This document shows positions 1 through 8,969 of a DNA stretch of 47,951 bases, one piece after another; the first letter of the stretch is position 1; each line of letters starts with the position of its first letter. The stretch is from contig JAAEET010000017.1 of the NCBI GenBank assembly GCA_013415565.1, forward strand, positions 1 through 47,951, read 5' to 3'. The DNA is from Methanomicrobiales archaeon. GTDB lineage: Archaea > Halobacteriota > Methanomicrobia > Methanomicrobiales > Methanospirillaceae. A model generated the notes under the pieces. That model was given only the letters and a program-made list of their open reading frames with translations, made no database searches and was not told the DNA's origin. A program made the translations under genes and the position numbers.

Positions 1-1
1 C

Positions 2-502
2 GATCTCTCGGAAGCCTACTTCTCCGCCCGGCTGGCTACGGAACGACAACGCATCGTCGCGCAGATGGGAGAGGGTGAGCGGGTGCTTGACCTGTTCTCA
101 GGGGTCGGGCCGTTTGCCATCTCCCTTGCGGAGCGGGCCTCGCTGGTGGTGGCGGTCGATATCAATCCGGGCGCGGTCCGCCTCCTGGAACAGAACATCC
201 GGCTGAATTCAGCCGACAACGTGCTTGCGTTCCTCGGCGACGCCTCACGGATCCGCGCCTTCCTCCCCTGGTCCTTCGACCGCGTCGTCATGAACCATCC
301 GACCGGCTCTCTCCCCTTCCTGCCGGACGCCTTCGCCCTCTGCCGGCCCGGTGGCTCGATCCACTGCTATGTCCTCCAGGGTGCCGAAGGGGAGGCCCTG
401 CCGGAGCTCCGGAACTACCCGGTCAGGGAAGTGACGGAACGCTACGTCCGCTCGTACTCGCCGGGAAGGTGGCATGCGGTCTATGATATCGTGGTGGAGT
501 GA
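2..502 (+). CDS. trm5: Trm5-family tRNA (guanine-N1)-methyltransferase, 5' end outside window
   Basis: The reading frame is open from the window edge, so the N-terminal part is missing. The visible 166 residues start with a DLSEAYFS..LATER stretch typical just before the SAM-binding domain of Trm5/TYW2 proteins. SAM motif I follows (VLDLFSGVGPFAI), then an acidic VVAVDIN loop and the catalytic-loop signature VVMNHPTGSLPFLPDAF. Trm5 enzymes methylate G37 of tRNA next to the anticodon, and TYW2 relatives make wyosine. The N-P pair in MNHP favours a Trm5-type methyltransferase, but Trm5 and TYW2 cannot be separated securely without the N-terminal domains. The next gene is on the opposite strand; the 147 bp between them hold nothing recognisable. 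Confidence 0.78.
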   Translation, partial: DLSEAYFSARLATERQRIVAQMGEGERVLDLFSGVGPFAISLAERASLVVAVDINPGAVRLLEQNIRLNSADNVLAFLGDASRIRAFLPWSFDRVVMNHPTGSLPFLPDAFALCRPGGSIHCYVLQGAEGEALPELRNYPVREVTERYVRSYSPGRWHAVYDIVVE

Positions 503-649
503 GGACAGAATCGGACCGTTCTCACCATCAGCGACCATGCCACGCTCCCGGAGCTTTCATTCAGCCGCATCTTTTTTCGCCCGGGACCCCGTGCAGGCGG
601 TCAACCTTCCAGCCGTTCGCGCATCGGCAATCAGAAAAGGGGAGGGTGA

Positions 650-1051
650 TTATTCAGCCGGAGCGTACTTGGTCCCGTAGTAGATGACCCCGCTGTCCCC
701 GTCGGCGGCGATCTTCCGGAAGACCGGTCTCACCCGCATCCCGATGCGGACCTCGTCCGGTGCGCAGACCAGCTGTGCGGTAATCCGGGGACCCTCGTCG
801 AGCTTCACGATGGCCAGCACGTAGGGGGTCATCTGCTCGAACTGCTCGCTCGCCGTCCGGATGACCGTATGGGTGATCACGGTCCCCTTCCCGGAAAACT
901 TGTAGTCGACGACATTTCCTGCCCGGCGGCAGTCGGGACAGAAGGATCGCGGCGGGAAGAAGTAGCGTCCGCAGGTGGTGCAGGTGGTCCCGATCAGGTT
1001 GTAGCGCTGGGGGATCTTTCTCCAGAATCGTGCAACAGACATCCTGATCAC
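650..1051 (-). CDS. DUF35 OB-fold/zinc-ribbon protein of the thiolase-HMGS complex
   Basis: A 133-residue protein with an N-terminal rubredoxin-like zinc ribbon (C24, C27, C38, C41) and an OB-fold with the pattern [13 protein letters not shown]. In archaea, DUF35 proteins bridge acetoacetyl-CoA thiolase and HMG-CoA synthase so that acetoacetyl-CoA is passed on directly (established for the methanogen complex). It is the last gene of a four-gene minus-strand operon, right after the thiolase. The start GTG overlaps the thiolase stop as GTGA; an ATG three codons in is the alternative start. The function assignment rests on fold and on this diagnostic neighbourhood. Confidence 0.92.
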   Translation of the reverse strand: MIRMSVARFWRKIPQRYNLIGTTCTTCGRYFFPPRSFCPDCRRAGNVVDYKFSGKGTVITHTVIRTASEQFEQMTPYVLAIVKLDEGPRITAQLVCAPDEVRIGMRVRPVFRKIAADGDSGVIYYGTKYAPAE

Positions 1052-2211
1052 ACCCCCAGGATATGCACGGCGACCGTTGCCCCGGTGCCGCCCACATTGT
1101 GGGTCATCCCGATCGCTGCCCCGTCAATCTGCCGTCGTCCCGCTTCCCCGCGGAGCTGCTGGACGACCTCGAAGACCTGCTTGATCCCGGTCGCGCCGAC
1201 CGGGTGGCCGCAGGCCTTCAGGCCGCCGCTGGTATTGACCGGGATATCGCCGTTGAGCGCGGTCACGCCTTCTGCGGTCAGCCGCCCTGCCTCTCCTTTC
1301 CGGCAGAATCCGAGGTCCTCGATGGCACAGATCTCCGCGATGGTGAAGCAGTCGTGCACCTCCACGAGATCGATATCTGCGGTGGAGAGTCCGGCCAGCC
1401 CGAAGGCCCTCCTGCCCGCGGCCACCGTGGCGTCGAGCGTGCTGATATCGCGCCGGTCATGGAGGGTGATGGTGTCGCTTGCCTGGGCGCTGGCAAGCAC
1501 CTTAACCGGCGTGTCGGTGAATTCCCGTGCGCGGTCGAGCGGCGCAAGGACGACAGCCGCTGCCCCGTCCGTGATGGGAGAGCAGTCGAAGAGCCTGAGC
1601 GGGTCGGCGACCAGGGATGACCTGAGCACGGTATCGAGCGTGATCTCCTGCTGGAACTGGGCGATGGGATTCCGCGCCCCGTTGAAGTGGTTCTTGACCG
1701 CCACCTGCGCCAGCTGCTCCCGGGTGAGGGGATAGCGGTTCATGTAATCGGTGGCGATCATGGCATAGAGCCCGGGGAAGGTCGCCCCCACGAAGCCCTC
1801 CCATTCGCGGTCGGCGGCCCCGGCCAGCGTGTCAACACTCGCCCCGGAGGCCACATCGGTCATCTTCTCGACACCGGCCGCGACCACGATGTCTTCCATG
1901 CCGGAAGCGACCGCGATGACCGCCTGGCGGAAGGAGAGCCCTCCCGAGGCACAGGCGGCTTCGACGCGGGTTGCGGGGATGTGGTGTGATGCCAGCCCGG
2001 CATAGTCGGCGATGAGCGCTCCGATATGTTCCTGCTCGACGAACCGGCCGGCACTCATGTTCCCGACATACAACCCGTCGATTTGCTCGCCGGCGACCCC
2101 GGCATCCTCGAGTGCGAGGATCCCGGCCTCCACGAAGAGGTTCCGGAACGAGGTGTTCCATTTCTCTCCGAAGGTGGTGCATCCGGCCCCGATAACGGCA
2201 ACGTCTCTCAT
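1048..2211 (-). CDS. Acetyl-CoA C-acetyltransferase (archaeal SCP-type thiolase)
   Basis: A 387-residue thiolase that condenses two acetyl-CoA into acetoacetyl-CoA, the first step toward mevalonate and archaeal lipids. The nucleophilic cysteine is C87 in [10 protein letters not shown]. The C-terminal half carries VEVHDCF and the catalytic-His loop GHPVGATG. The length is normal for archaeal SCP-x type thiolases. Its start overlaps the HMG-CoA synthase stop (ATGA) and its stop overlaps the DUF35 start (GTGA), so the three proteins are probably made together at matched levels as one channelling complex. Confidence 0.94.
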   Translation of the reverse strand: MRDVAVIGAGCTTFGEKWNTSFRNLFVEAGILALEDAGVAGEQIDGLYVGNMSAGRFVEQEHIGALIADYAGLASHHIPATRVEAACASGGLSFRQAVIAVASGMEDIVVAAGVEKMTDVASGASVDTLAGAADREWEGFVGATFPGLYAMIATDYMNRYPLTREQLAQVAVKNHFNGARNPIAQFQQEITLDTVLRSSLVADPLRLFDCSPITDGAAAVVLAPLDRAREFTDTPVKVLASAQASDTITLHDRRDISTLDATVAAGRRAFGLAGLSTADIDLVEVHDCFTIAEICAIEDLGFCRKGEAGRLTAEGVTALNGDIPVNTSGGLKACGHPVGATGIKQVFEVVQQLRGEAGRRQIDGAAIGMTHNVGGTGATVAVHILGV

Positions 2212-3260
2212 TTCTGCATCACGATCTTCCCTTTGTGCCTGGCGTACCGGGCATAGTCGATGTAGATGGGATCGGCAAGGAGCTGCTCCACGCCCGGTGC
2301 AGCGTCACGCCGGAACGCATCCGCCTCGATAGCATCGGTCACCTCGATATCGAAGGCATCGCTCCCCGCACCCGACCCGAACGAGGCCACAAAGATGCGG
2401 TCGCCTGCCGCCGCGATGTCCAGCGTGGCCGCAAGCCCGATCATCGATGATCCGCTGTAGGTGTTGCCGAGGCGCGGCACTACCAGGCCGGGTTTGATCT
2501 GTTCGGGCGAGAACCCGAGAATCTTTGCCACCCGCTGGGGGAACTTGGCATTCGGCTGGTGGAAGACAGCCCAGGTGTAGTCTTTCGGGCTTTTCCCGGT
2601 CTGGTCGAAGAGCATCTGAACCGCTCCCTCGATGTGCCGGAAGTATCCCGGCTCTCCGGTGAACCTGCCGCCGTGCCGCGGGTAGTCCTGCCCCTCGCGG
2701 CGCCAGAAATCGGGCGTGTCGGTGGTAAACGAGCAGGTACGGTTGATCAGGGCGATCGGGTCGTCCCTGCCTATGACAAAGGCGGCGCCGCCTGCAGCAG
2801 CGGTGTATTCGAGCGCATCGCTGGGAGCTCCCTGCGCAACATCGGACCCGATGGCAAGACCGTAGCGGATCATGCCGCTCTTGGCAAGCCCCATGCAGGT
2901 CTGGACTGCTGCCGTTCCCGCCTTGCAGGCGAACTCGTAATCGGCGGCGGTCATGCGGGGGGTGGCTCCGATGGCCTCCCCGACCGTGCATGCCGTGGGC
3001 TTGACCGCGTAAGGATGGGATTCCGAACCCACGTAGACTGCCTCGATGGCGGCGGGGTCGATCGCCCTCCGTGCCAGGGCATTCCTGGCCGCCTCGACAG
3101 CGATCGTGGCGGTGTCCTCGTCAAGGTCGGGAACCGACTTTGAGAATACGCCAAGGCCGCTGGTGATGTCATCGGCATTGGCTCCCCACACCCTGGTGAT
3201 CTCCTCGACCTTGATCCTGTAGCGGGGGATGTAGACCCCGTAGGTGATGATTCCTACCAT
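2208..3260 (-). CDS. hmgS: Hydroxymethylglutaryl-CoA synthase, archaeal type
   Basis: This 350-residue enzyme joins acetyl-CoA and acetoacetyl-CoA to form HMG-CoA for the mevalonate pathway. The start ATG at 3260 gives [16 protein letters not shown], the usual N-terminus of archaeal HMGS; the frame stays open further upstream but that part has no family similarity. The catalytic cysteine is C112 in [11 protein letters not shown], with a downstream FHQPNAKFP histidine motif. The start lies inside the last codons of the upstream regulator (7-nt overlap), and the stop overlaps the thiolase start, so translation is probably coupled through the operon. Confidence 0.95.
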   Translation of the reverse strand: MVGIITYGVYIPRYRIKVEEITRVWGANADDITSGLGVFSKSVPDLDEDTATIAVEAARNALARRAIDPAAIEAVYVGSESHPYAVKPTACTVGEAIGATPRMTAADYEFACKAGTAAVQTCMGLAKSGMIRYGLAIGSDVAQGAPSDALEYTAAAGGAAFVIGRDDPIALINRTCSFTTDTPDFWRREGQDYPRHGGRFTGEPGYFRHIEGAVQMLFDQTGKSPKDYTWAVFHQPNAKFPQRVAKILGFSPEQIKPGLVVPRLGNTYSGSSMIGLAATLDIAAAGDRIFVASFGSGAGSDAFDIEVTDAIEADAFRRDAAPGVEQLLADPIYIDYARYARHKGKIVMQK

Positions 3261-3964
3261 TGCTCTTCCCTCAAAACGCGCACGATCTCCTCGACTCCCA
3301 TCGCGGTGCAGAGCACGGTGATGTGGTCCCGTTCTGCCATCTTCGGCACCAGGGGGTGGACCAGTTCCGGCTCGATACCCTGGAGCACCACGCAACGGGG
3401 CTTGAAGGGCGTTACCCGGATGGCCACCATGGGTGACTTTCCGGAGGTCACCTCGGTGAAAATGAGGGCACGCTCCGTGCTCCAGCCGTAGATGCGGTTG
3501 AACTCGTTCGATGAGAGCTGGGTGATCGCGTTGAGACTGTTGATAATCGTGTACCCGTAAATTGACTGGGAGAGTGAACCACAGACGGTTCTGCAGCCCA
3601 GGATTCCTGCAAACGAACTCAGCGGGACCGGCTGCGGGTAATCATGGATGTCATAGATGACGTTGTCATCGATGTCTGCATAGAGGATCTTTCCGAACTT
3701 CTTGATGTATTTGCCACCGTTCGCCTCATCGATGGAGAGGATCGTGTCCACGATCTTTCCCACCACGGCCGTTCCGGGGCTTTTTCTTCTCCCGCTCTCG
3801 TAGTCGCTGATGACCGAGGGGGAGACATCGAGCCGTTCGGAGAGCACTCCCTGGGGGATGTTGAAGCTCATCCTCCATTTCTTCAGGGCTTTGCCCGGGG
3901 AGTCTGAAAGCGTGATCTCGCCCGCCATCTTCTCTGCAAGCTGATGACGCAAATCAGATTTCAT
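3254..3964 (-). CDS. XRE-family HTH regulator heading the mevalonate operon
   Basis: This archaeal regulator of about 236 residues has a Cro/CI-type helix-turn-helix near residues 25-60 (pattern [20 protein letters not shown]) and a C-terminal domain of about 150 residues with no recognised ligand site. It is the first gene of the operon with HMGS, thiolase and DUF35 and overlaps HMGS, so control of this operon is a natural guess (inference). Two starts are possible. ATG 3964 gives [16 protein letters not shown], which fits relatives best and has an AATTATAT box about 27 bp upstream. ATG 4018 adds 18 residues and has its own TATA-like box near 4047-4057. Confidence 0.85.
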   Translation of the reverse strand: MKSDLRHQLAEKMAGEITLSDSPGKALKKWRMSFNIPQGVLSERLDVSPSVISDYESGRRKSPGTAVVGKIVDTILSIDEANGGKYIKKFGKILYADIDDNVIYDIHDYPQPVPLSSFAGILGCRTVCGSLSQSIYGYTIINSLNAITQLSSNEFNRIYGWSTERALIFTEVTSGKSPMVAIRVTPFKPRCVVLQGIEPELVHPLVPKMAERDHITVLCTAMGVEEIVRVLREEQW

Positions 3965-4043
3965 GCCATATGTTGAGGGCAGGGGGGCTGATATAATTAC
4001 CGAATAGGGATTCGACATTTCCCGAAGTAGGTGAAAAGATACC

Positions 4044-4056
4044 CATAAATAATAAG
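4044..4056. promoter_or_regulatory. TATA-like box between divergent regulator and ribK genes
   Basis: The AT-rich segment CATAAATAATAAG sits about 27 bp upstream of the ribK ATG at 4076, so transcription would begin almost at the start codon. Read on the other strand it could also serve the longer form of the mevalonate regulator. This is a by-eye consensus match only. Confidence 0.5.
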
Positions 4057-4075
4057 CATCTCAATTTTGATATGT

Positions 4076-4741
4076 ATGATCATGCCTGAGGAACTCCAGT
4101 CTCTCAAAGCGCTGGCCCTCATGGGAGGCATGAGAGGGCCGGTGTGGGTGTCTTCCCAGTCGCTCGGGAGCACGCTTGGAACCAGTCCCCAGACCGCCTC
4201 CCGGCGCCTCCAGGCACTCGAACGGCAGATGCTGCTCACCCGCTCGGTCGGCCCGGACGGGCAGTACATCACCATCACCAGGAGCGGGGAGGAGGAGCTC
4301 AGGCGCGAATACTCGGACTACTGCCGGCTGTTTGTGCAGGAATCGGGGGAGTACTCCCTCAAGGGAACGGTGATTTCCGGCCTTGGCGAGGGGAAGTACT
4401 ACATGAGCCTGGATCATTACGTGGCACAGTTCACCCGGGCCCTGGGATTCACCCCCTTCCCCGGAACCCTCAATATCAGGCTCGATCCCTCCAGCCTCCC
4501 GATTCGCAAACGGCTGGACCAGCGGGACTGGATCCCGATCGAGGGATTTACCGCCGATGAGCGCACCTTCGGGAATGCCCGCTGCCTGCCCTGCCGCTTC
4601 CGGGAGACCCCCTGTGGGATCGTCATCCCGGGCCGATCGCACTACCCTGATGACATACTGGAGATCATCGCCCCGGTCTCACTCCGGGAAACCTACGGAC
4701 TCGGCGATACCGATAAGGTAGCCGTTGAGGTGGCACCATGA
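4076..4741 (+). CDS. ribK: CTP-dependent riboflavin kinase with N-terminal HTH domain
   Basis: RibK phosphorylates riboflavin to FMN using CTP, an archaea-specific reaction. The 221-residue protein has an N-terminal winged-helix domain (about residues 1-85) and a C-terminal kinase domain with GTVISGLGEGKYYMSL, FPGTLNIRL and a closing GLGDTDKVAVEV. TTG 4067, ATG 4076 and ATG 4082 are all in frame. ATG 4076 is preferred because a TATA-like box lies about 27 bp upstream. The stop overlaps the ribB start as ATGA, so the FMN-making kinase and a riboflavin-synthesis enzyme are co-translated. The HTH domain may let the protein regulate transcription as well, which is known for some archaeal RibK relatives (RbkR). 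Confidence 0.93.
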   Translation: MIMPEELQSLKALALMGGMRGPVWVSSQSLGSTLGTSPQTASRRLQALERQMLLTRSVGPDGQYITITRSGEEELRREYSDYCRLFVQESGEYSLKGTVISGLGEGKYYMSLDHYVAQFTRALGFTPFPGTLNIRLDPSSLPIRKRLDQRDWIPIEGFTADERTFGNARCLPCRFRETPCGIVIPGRSHYPDDILEIIAPVSLRETYGLGDTDKVAVEVAP

Positions 4742-5412
4742 TAAAAGACGCAATACAAGCACTGCGGGAGGGGAAGTTCATCCTCCTCTATGATTTTGAT
4801 GACCGGGAAGGAGAGACGGATTTCGCTATCAGGGCAGACCGGGTCAGGCCGGCCGATGTGGCGCGGATGCGCAGGGATGGCGGCGGCCTGATCTGCACGG
4901 CCATCCCCGCCCGTTCGGCTGACCGTCTCGGGCTGCCGTTTGCCACCGACCTGCTCCGATCCTGCCCGGGTACGGCAGGGATGGTCGGGCAGGTCCCCTA
5001 CGACACGAAGAACCGCTCCTCCTTCTCGCTCTGGGTCAACCACCGCGATACCTGGACGGGAGTGACCGACAATGACCGTGCCCTGACCATCAATGCCATC
5101 GCCGCCCAGGTCAGGATGAGCCTGAATGGAGGCGGGGCGGACTTCCACGCACAGTTCCGCTCTCCCGGGCATGTCGCGGTCCTCCGGGCGGATGAGAATC
5201 TCCTCGATCAGCGGAAAGGCCAGACCGAGCTCTCCATTGCGCTGGCCATGATGGCAGGGATCACACCGGCGGTCACCATCTGCGAGATGCTCGATGAGCG
5301 GTCCGGTGCCGCACTCTCCAAGGCCGACGCCCGGGCTTATGCCCGTAAGAACGGGCTTGTCTTCATCGAGGGATCGGAAGTAGTTGAGGTCTGGGAGAAG
5401 ACCTCCGGGTAA
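4738..5412 (+). CDS. ribB: 3,4-dihydroxy-2-butanone 4-phosphate synthase
   Basis: RibB converts ribulose 5-phosphate to the four-carbon unit needed for the riboflavin ring. The 224-residue single-domain protein shows the acidic metal-binding loop DDREGETDFAIRA near residues 22-34, the GGLICTAI segment, SPGHVAVLRA, and the C-terminal ITPAVTICEML helix. There is no fused GTP cyclohydrolase II domain, as expected in archaea. It is translationally coupled to ribK by the ATGA overlap. A T-run at 5430-5435 shortly after the stop is a plausible terminator. Confidence 0.94.
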   Translation: MIKDAIQALREGKFILLYDFDDREGETDFAIRADRVRPADVARMRRDGGGLICTAIPARSADRLGLPFATDLLRSCPGTAGMVGQVPYDTKNRSSFSLWVNHRDTWTGVTDNDRALTINAIAAQVRMSLNGGGADFHAQFRSPGHVAVLRADENLLDQRKGQTELSIALAMMAGITPAVTICEMLDERSGAALSKADARAYARKNGLVFIEGSEVVEVWEKTSG

Positions 5413-5429
5413 TCGGGTCCCGGCATATC

Positions 5430-5435
5430 TTTTTT
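5430..5435 (+). terminator. T-run terminator after ribB
   Basis: Six consecutive T residues lie 18 bp past the ribB stop and before the promoter of the next gene. Archaeal RNA polymerase often terminates at such runs without a hairpin. Confidence 0.5.
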
Positions 5436-5474
5436 CCCCTGCAGACCATATACTGGCGCTGGAGCGATGCCGGT

Positions 5475-5696
5475 ATGAAGGTTCGGATTATCCGGGATGA
5501 GTGCGTCAGCTGCGGGACATGCGTTGATACCTGTCCCGACTTTTTTGAACTGGGAGAAGAGGATACCCTGAGCCAGGTCGTTGAGCGCTACCGGAACGAC
5601 GGGAAACGGGACGAGGGATCGGTTCCTCCCGACCTCGAGGAAGCCGTCAGGGAAGCGGCCGATCTCTGCCCTGTCCAGGTCATTCTCCTTGAATAA
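5475..5696 (+). CDS. Small single-cluster ferredoxin
   Basis: A 73-residue acidic ferredoxin. The N-terminal half has the cluster motif C10-x2-C13-x2-C16-x3-C20-P and the C-terminal half keeps one cysteine in DLCPVQVI, so it probably binds one [4Fe-4S] (or [3Fe-4S]) cluster rather than two. Such ferredoxins carry electrons in the cytoplasm; the redox partner is not evident from neighbours. It is a lone gene with a CATATAC-type promoter element about 27 bp upstream, converging on the small protein at 5699-5866. Confidence 0.9.
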   Translation: MKVRIIRDECVSCGTCVDTCPDFFELGEEDTLSQVVERYRNDGKRDEGSVPPDLEEAVREAADLCPVQVILLE

Positions 5697-5698
5697 TC

Positions 5699-5866
5699 CT
5701 ATTTTTTCGCCAGTGCACGGAGGGCATCTTCAGGAAGCATCCGGGCGATCGATACTTTCGTCGGGCAGCGGCCCGGCTTGATCCCTTGGGCTTTCGCCGC
5801 TTCCTTCAGGGTCTTCAGATCCAAGCCCTCGAGCAGCTTGCGCATCTCCTGCTCTTCCATAGGCAT
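5699..5866 (-). CDS. Small SAP-like helical protein, function unknown
   Basis: A 55-residue protein with two predicted amphipathic helices joined by a GIKPGRCPTK loop. The pattern resembles the helix-extended loop-helix of SAP-type nucleic acid-binding motifs, but the match is weak. ATG 5866 is chosen because a TTTATTTTT box lies about 27 bp upstream, which would give a leaderless message; ATG 5860 is the alternative. It lies next to the RPA operon on the same strand, and its promoter overlaps the end of the RPA-associated gene. No function is claimed beyond possible nucleic acid binding. Confidence 0.6.
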   Translation of the reverse strand: MPMEEQEMRKLLEGLDLKTLKEAAKAQGIKPGRCPTKVSIARMLPEDALRALAKK

Positions 5867-5918
5867 CACGCGAAGATATCCGCGACCAAAAATAAAGGTT
5901 GCGAGAGGGATACCGCTC

Positions 5919-6506
5919 TCAGAGTGAAAGCTGGGAGAGGGCCTCGTACACCATTTTCCGGAACAGTGCCGGATCGGTCTTATATTCCTGCACGGCACGT
6001 TCTCCGTCCGGGGTCGTGCCGAGAGCATCGATCCGGTCGAGCGTCGCCTTCGCACAGTCAAGCACCCACCGGTCGCGGGTGTCCTTGTCCACCGCGGTGA
6101 CCGATTCGCAACGGACCGATATCAGCACCGCCCCGTCGGGTGTCTCGTACACGTTCGGTTTTCCCACCACGGCGACAAAGGCCGGGGATTCGATCCGGGC
6201 GATCTGCTGCATGGCCTCGGGCTGGTAGCTCCCTGCCATGATGAAGAAGGTCCCGGTGGGATCCACCACCCGTGCGCGGTAGAAGAGGTTCTGTTCGCCC
6301 TGCTTCTTCTTCTCGGTGAGGGTCCCGACAAGGAAGATGCGGTTGCAGCGCTCCCCGGTCGGGAGCAGGATGTAGGTGGGACTTTTTTCATCCTCGCCCT
6401 CACGGAAGTGGATCCTGCTCTCCCGAAGCTCCCCGGCAAAGACCCTCCGCGCCGGTTCCCGTTCGAACTCCCGCCGCGGAAATCCGCCCCGTGCCGGTCC
6501 TGCCAT
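5919..6506 (-). CDS. RPA-associated OB-fold protein (RPAP)
   Basis: A 195-residue OB-fold protein of the family encoded beside archaeal replication protein A. The central domain (about residues 25-125) includes RIFLVGTLTEKKKQGE and FYRARVVDPTGTFFIMAG, typical of OB strands. The C-terminal third is helical. Its start codon overlaps the RPA stop as TGATG, so the two are translationally coupled. In halophiles and methanogens these partners work with RPA in ssDNA binding and DNA repair (family knowledge); direct interaction here is inferred. Confidence 0.88.
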   Translation of the reverse strand: MAGPARGGFPRREFEREPARRVFAGELRESRIHFREGEDEKSPTYILLPTGERCNRIFLVGTLTEKKKQGEQNLFYRARVVDPTGTFFIMAGSYQPEAMQQIARIESPAFVAVVGKPNVYETPDGAVLISVRCESVTAVDKDTRDRWVLDCAKATLDRIDALGTTPDGERAVQEYKTDPALFRKMVYEALSQLSL

Positions 6507-7729
6507 CAGGATGACCCCCCGGCACGGTTCAGGAGCGATGCAGTCTCTTCGGCGTTGAACGGGAGAAGATCGCAGGAATTCACGAGCATCCGGAAGTCGA
6601 TCTCCCTGCCGGTGCAGCTGAGGTAGCGGCCGAGGATGCGATCACGGACCCGGAGGAACACCTCGTCCATCCCGAGCGGGTTGTTCTCGGCAAGTTCCCT
6701 GGCCTGCTCAATGGACATCCCGGTCAGCTGCTCGGTCACCTCCCGCTGGATGAGGACTTCCCTGGTCACCTTCCCGTCATCGAGCCAGCCTTTGATCCGG
6801 AGGTCGTAGTTGAATCCGGGCTGGATCTCGTGGACCGGGCAGTAGTTCTGCCGGGATAGGACGCGGTTGCACCCTTCGACCGGGCATCGCTTGATCAACC
6901 CGGATCCCGGGGCGATATGCACCAGCGCGCCGGTAAAGCGGGTATCCCCGCTGCTGACCGGGATATCGCCCTCTTCCGGGACCACGGTCGCAGAATTCAG
7001 GTTGAGCGAATAGCGCCCGGAATACTCATCGACCACGGCATAGTAGAGGGAGTAGACCTTTCCCGGGACGAGTTGTTCTCTGCCCTCCTCTTTCCAGATG
7101 ACGAATTTCATCGTCCCCGTTTCATCGGCAAGCAGCCCGCTCTGGAGCATCCGGTCGTGGGTGACATCCCATTCCTGGATCACCTTGGCCTTCACGCTCC
7201 CGATACCGGGTACAAGATCGGCGATCGGGGTAACCCTGGGACTCAGGACCGTGTCCCGGGAGATTTCCCGGATGACGGTTCCGGAATGGATCTTCAGGTT
7301 GACCGAACCCCGGTATTCGTCCACAACGGCGGATTCGAAGCGGTACCATTTTCCATCTTCCAGAATGGGGGCATTTGCCTTGGTCCAGACCACGAACCGG
7401 ATTGCCCCGGTGGTATCGGCGAGTATACCGCTCTGCGCGATGGCCGGAGACGGGGCGCTCGTCAGCGAGACAACTTTTGCCTCCACCGTGGCCCACTCCC
7501 CGGGCAGCAGGGAATTCAGGCTCTTCTCCTCCCCGGCTGCGGTTCCCAGTCCGTTGAGGGAGAACTCCCGGGCGATCTCGCTCATCACCGTCCGCTCCGC
7601 TTCTGCGGGAGGGACGCCGAACTCCTCGACGAGACGGCGGAGTTTTCCTTCGATCTTTGCGGGGTCGGCCTCATGGCCTTTTGCTTTCACTTTCTGGGAG
7701 ATTCTGTCTGCGGTATCGGAATAGTCCAT
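6506..7729 (-). CDS. Replication protein A (ssDNA-binding, OB folds plus zinc finger)
   Basis: This 407-residue RPA coats single-stranded DNA in replication and repair. A helical N-terminal region (1-65) is followed by OB-folds near 75-152 and 175-252, each with a GxLADxTG..FVxW signature. The C-terminal part has a zinc finger of C282, C287, C297 and H300 and a third OB-like region. ATG 7729 gives MDYSDTADRISQKV and has a TCTTTTATC box and a GGAGATG ribosome site upstream; the longer open frame further upstream is intergenic. The next gene, its OB partner, overlaps the stop. Confidence 0.92.
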   Translation of the reverse strand: MDYSDTADRISQKVKAKGHEADPAKIEGKLRRLVEEFGVPPAEAERTVMSEIAREFSLNGLGTAAGEEKSLNSLLPGEWATVEAKVVSLTSAPSPAIAQSGILADTTGAIRFVVWTKANAPILEDGKWYRFESAVVDEYRGSVNLKIHSGTVIREISRDTVLSPRVTPIADLVPGIGSVKAKVIQEWDVTHDRMLQSGLLADETGTMKFVIWKEEGREQLVPGKVYSLYYAVVDEYSGRYSLNLNSATVVPEEGDIPVSSGDTRFTGALVHIAPGSGLIKRCPVEGCNRVLSRQNYCPVHEIQPGFNYDLRIKGWLDDGKVTREVLIQREVTEQLTGMSIEQARELAENNPLGMDEVFLRVRDRILGRYLSCTGREIDFRMLVNSCDLLPFNAEETASLLNRAGGSS

Positions 7730-7845
7730 ACTCTTACATCTCCATACAAAGCTCACCCGGCCCACCCAGATAAAAGATGCGGGCGGGTGGCGAAACTGTC
7801 CGGCAGCTGCAGATTTAAGTACCTGCACCCTCAAATACCTGAGGC

Positions 7846-8037
7846 ATGGAAATAACGGCTGACAGCACCATTTACGACCTCCTGAAAGCAAAGCCTGAAT
7901 CGGCAGAAGTGCTCTTCAAATTCGGGATGGGCTGTGTCGGGTGCGCCATTGCCCGCGGAGAGACCATCCGCGAGGCAGCGATGGTCCATGGCATCCCCCT
8001 GGAAGAGCTCGTCGCAGCACTGGGCATCAAGGCATAG
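7846..8037 (+). CDS. DUF1858 (ScdA/hybrid-cluster-associated) small protein
   Basis: A 63-residue protein matching the DUF1858 domain: a short helical bundle with DSTIYDLLKAKPESAEVLFKFG followed by the redox motif C30-x2-C33. The domain also occurs at the N-terminus of ScdA/RIC-type iron-sulfur repair proteins and near hybrid cluster proteins, so a thiol-redox or Fe-S role is possible. It is transcribed alone, with a TTTAAGT box about 25 bp upstream of the start and a T-run at 8051-8056 as a likely terminator. Confidence 0.88.
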   Translation: MEITADSTIYDLLKAKPESAEVLFKFGMGCVGCAIARGETIREAAMVHGIPLEELVAALGIKA

Positions 8038-8050
8038 GCTTCAGGATATC

Positions 8051-8056
8051 TTTTTT
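8051..8056 (+). terminator. T-run terminator after DUF1858 gene
   Basis: Six Ts lie 14 bp after the stop, in the short gap before the convergent cbiZ gene. Confidence 0.45.
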
Positions 8057-8069
8057 GAGGTACGGGAAA

Positions 8070-8969
8070 TCAGGGTGAGATCGTGCCCTGCTCCTCTATC
8101 CGCTTCTTCCGTGCCTTGAGTTCCTCCAGCGAGGCTTCAGGATTCCGAAGGAGGTACTCAGCGATCTCCGGCTCATGCAGGAGGGTACATGTTGCACAGT
8201 TCCACACCTCCCCGCGGGTGGTCGAGCTCTGCACCCAGTGCCCGAGCGACTCATCGCCGCAGGGATAGAAGGGGCAGTAGCAGAAGTCGCACCGCTGCCC
8301 GGCGAAGTGGCATGGGTAGTACGGGCAGTGTTCCGGATCCCACTCCACCCAGTGGTCGCCGCCATACCGGGAAAAAATAAAGTATGACGGGGTATCCCGG
8401 ACCACCCGTCCTTCATGACGCTTCATCGCGGCCGCCACGCCGAAGGCCACGGTATCCCGGATCCTCTTGCCGGCTTCGGTGACAGGTCCGGTATACGCGT
8501 GCACCGGTTCGCCCTCGGATGCGACAATGATCGCGTCGGTGGGCGTCCCGGTCATCGCGTATCCGTTTGCATACAGGGAGAGGACCTTGGCCTCCGTTGC
8601 GGTGATGACGGCCCCGAGCAGTGCGGCATCGGAAAATCCCTCCCTGCTGCAGATGATGATATTGATCGTGCCGGGACCGGTTTCTTCATGGCTGATTCCG
8701 GCGGTGATGAACACGGTGATAAAATCGTACTGGAAAATGCAGAGGTTCTTCATCTCCACCGCGGTCAGCAGCCCGAAAAAGTCCTCCGGCAGGCCGTTGC
8801 GGGCGATGATCATCTGGAGATCCCGGGCCGGGTCGCGGTGGTCCCAGTCAGAAGGGATGGTATGGTTCAGGAGTGTACTGACTGTTCTGATCCCGCCATC
8901 GATACCGGTGCTCGCTGCCCTGAAGCAGCCCCGGACGATGAGGGTCCCGCCCCGGAGGTAGTATCTCAT
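8070..8969 (-). CDS. cbiZ: Adenosylcobinamide amidohydrolase CbiZ fused to a cysteine-rich domain
   Basis: CbiZ removes the aminopropanol side chain from adenosylcobinamide, giving cobyric acid that can re-enter B12 synthesis. The N-terminal 200 residues show family landmarks [38 protein letters not shown] and [11 protein letters not shown]. The last about 95 residues form a separate Cys/His-rich module with [18 protein letters not shown] and [10 protein letters not shown], matching the PF04071 'cysteine-rich small domain', probably a metal-binding add-on. It is translated just after the upstream zinc protein (ATGA overlap). Methanogens need corrinoids for methyl transfer, so salvage fits the host. 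Confidence 0.9.
   Translation of the reverse strand: MRYYLRGGTLIVRGCFRAASTGIDGGIRTVSTLLNHTIPSDWDHRDPARDLQMIIARNGLPEDFFGLLTAVEMKNLCIFQYDFITVFITAGISHEETGPGTINIIICSREGFSDAALLGAVITATEAKVLSLYANGYAMTGTPTDAIIVASEGEPVHAYTGPVTEAGKRIRDTVAFGVAAAMKRHEGRVVRDTPSYFIFSRYGGDHWVEWDPEHCPYYPCHFAGQRCDFCYCPFYPCGDESLGHWVQSSTTRGEVWNCATCTLLHEPEIAEYLLRNPEASLEELKARKKRIEEQGTISP

Noticed and set aside
3261-3395. 45-residue N-terminal extension of HMG-CoA synthase
   Set aside because: It lies inside the upstream regulator gene and is Arg/Gly-rich, unlike any HMGS. The family start is [10 protein letters not shown].
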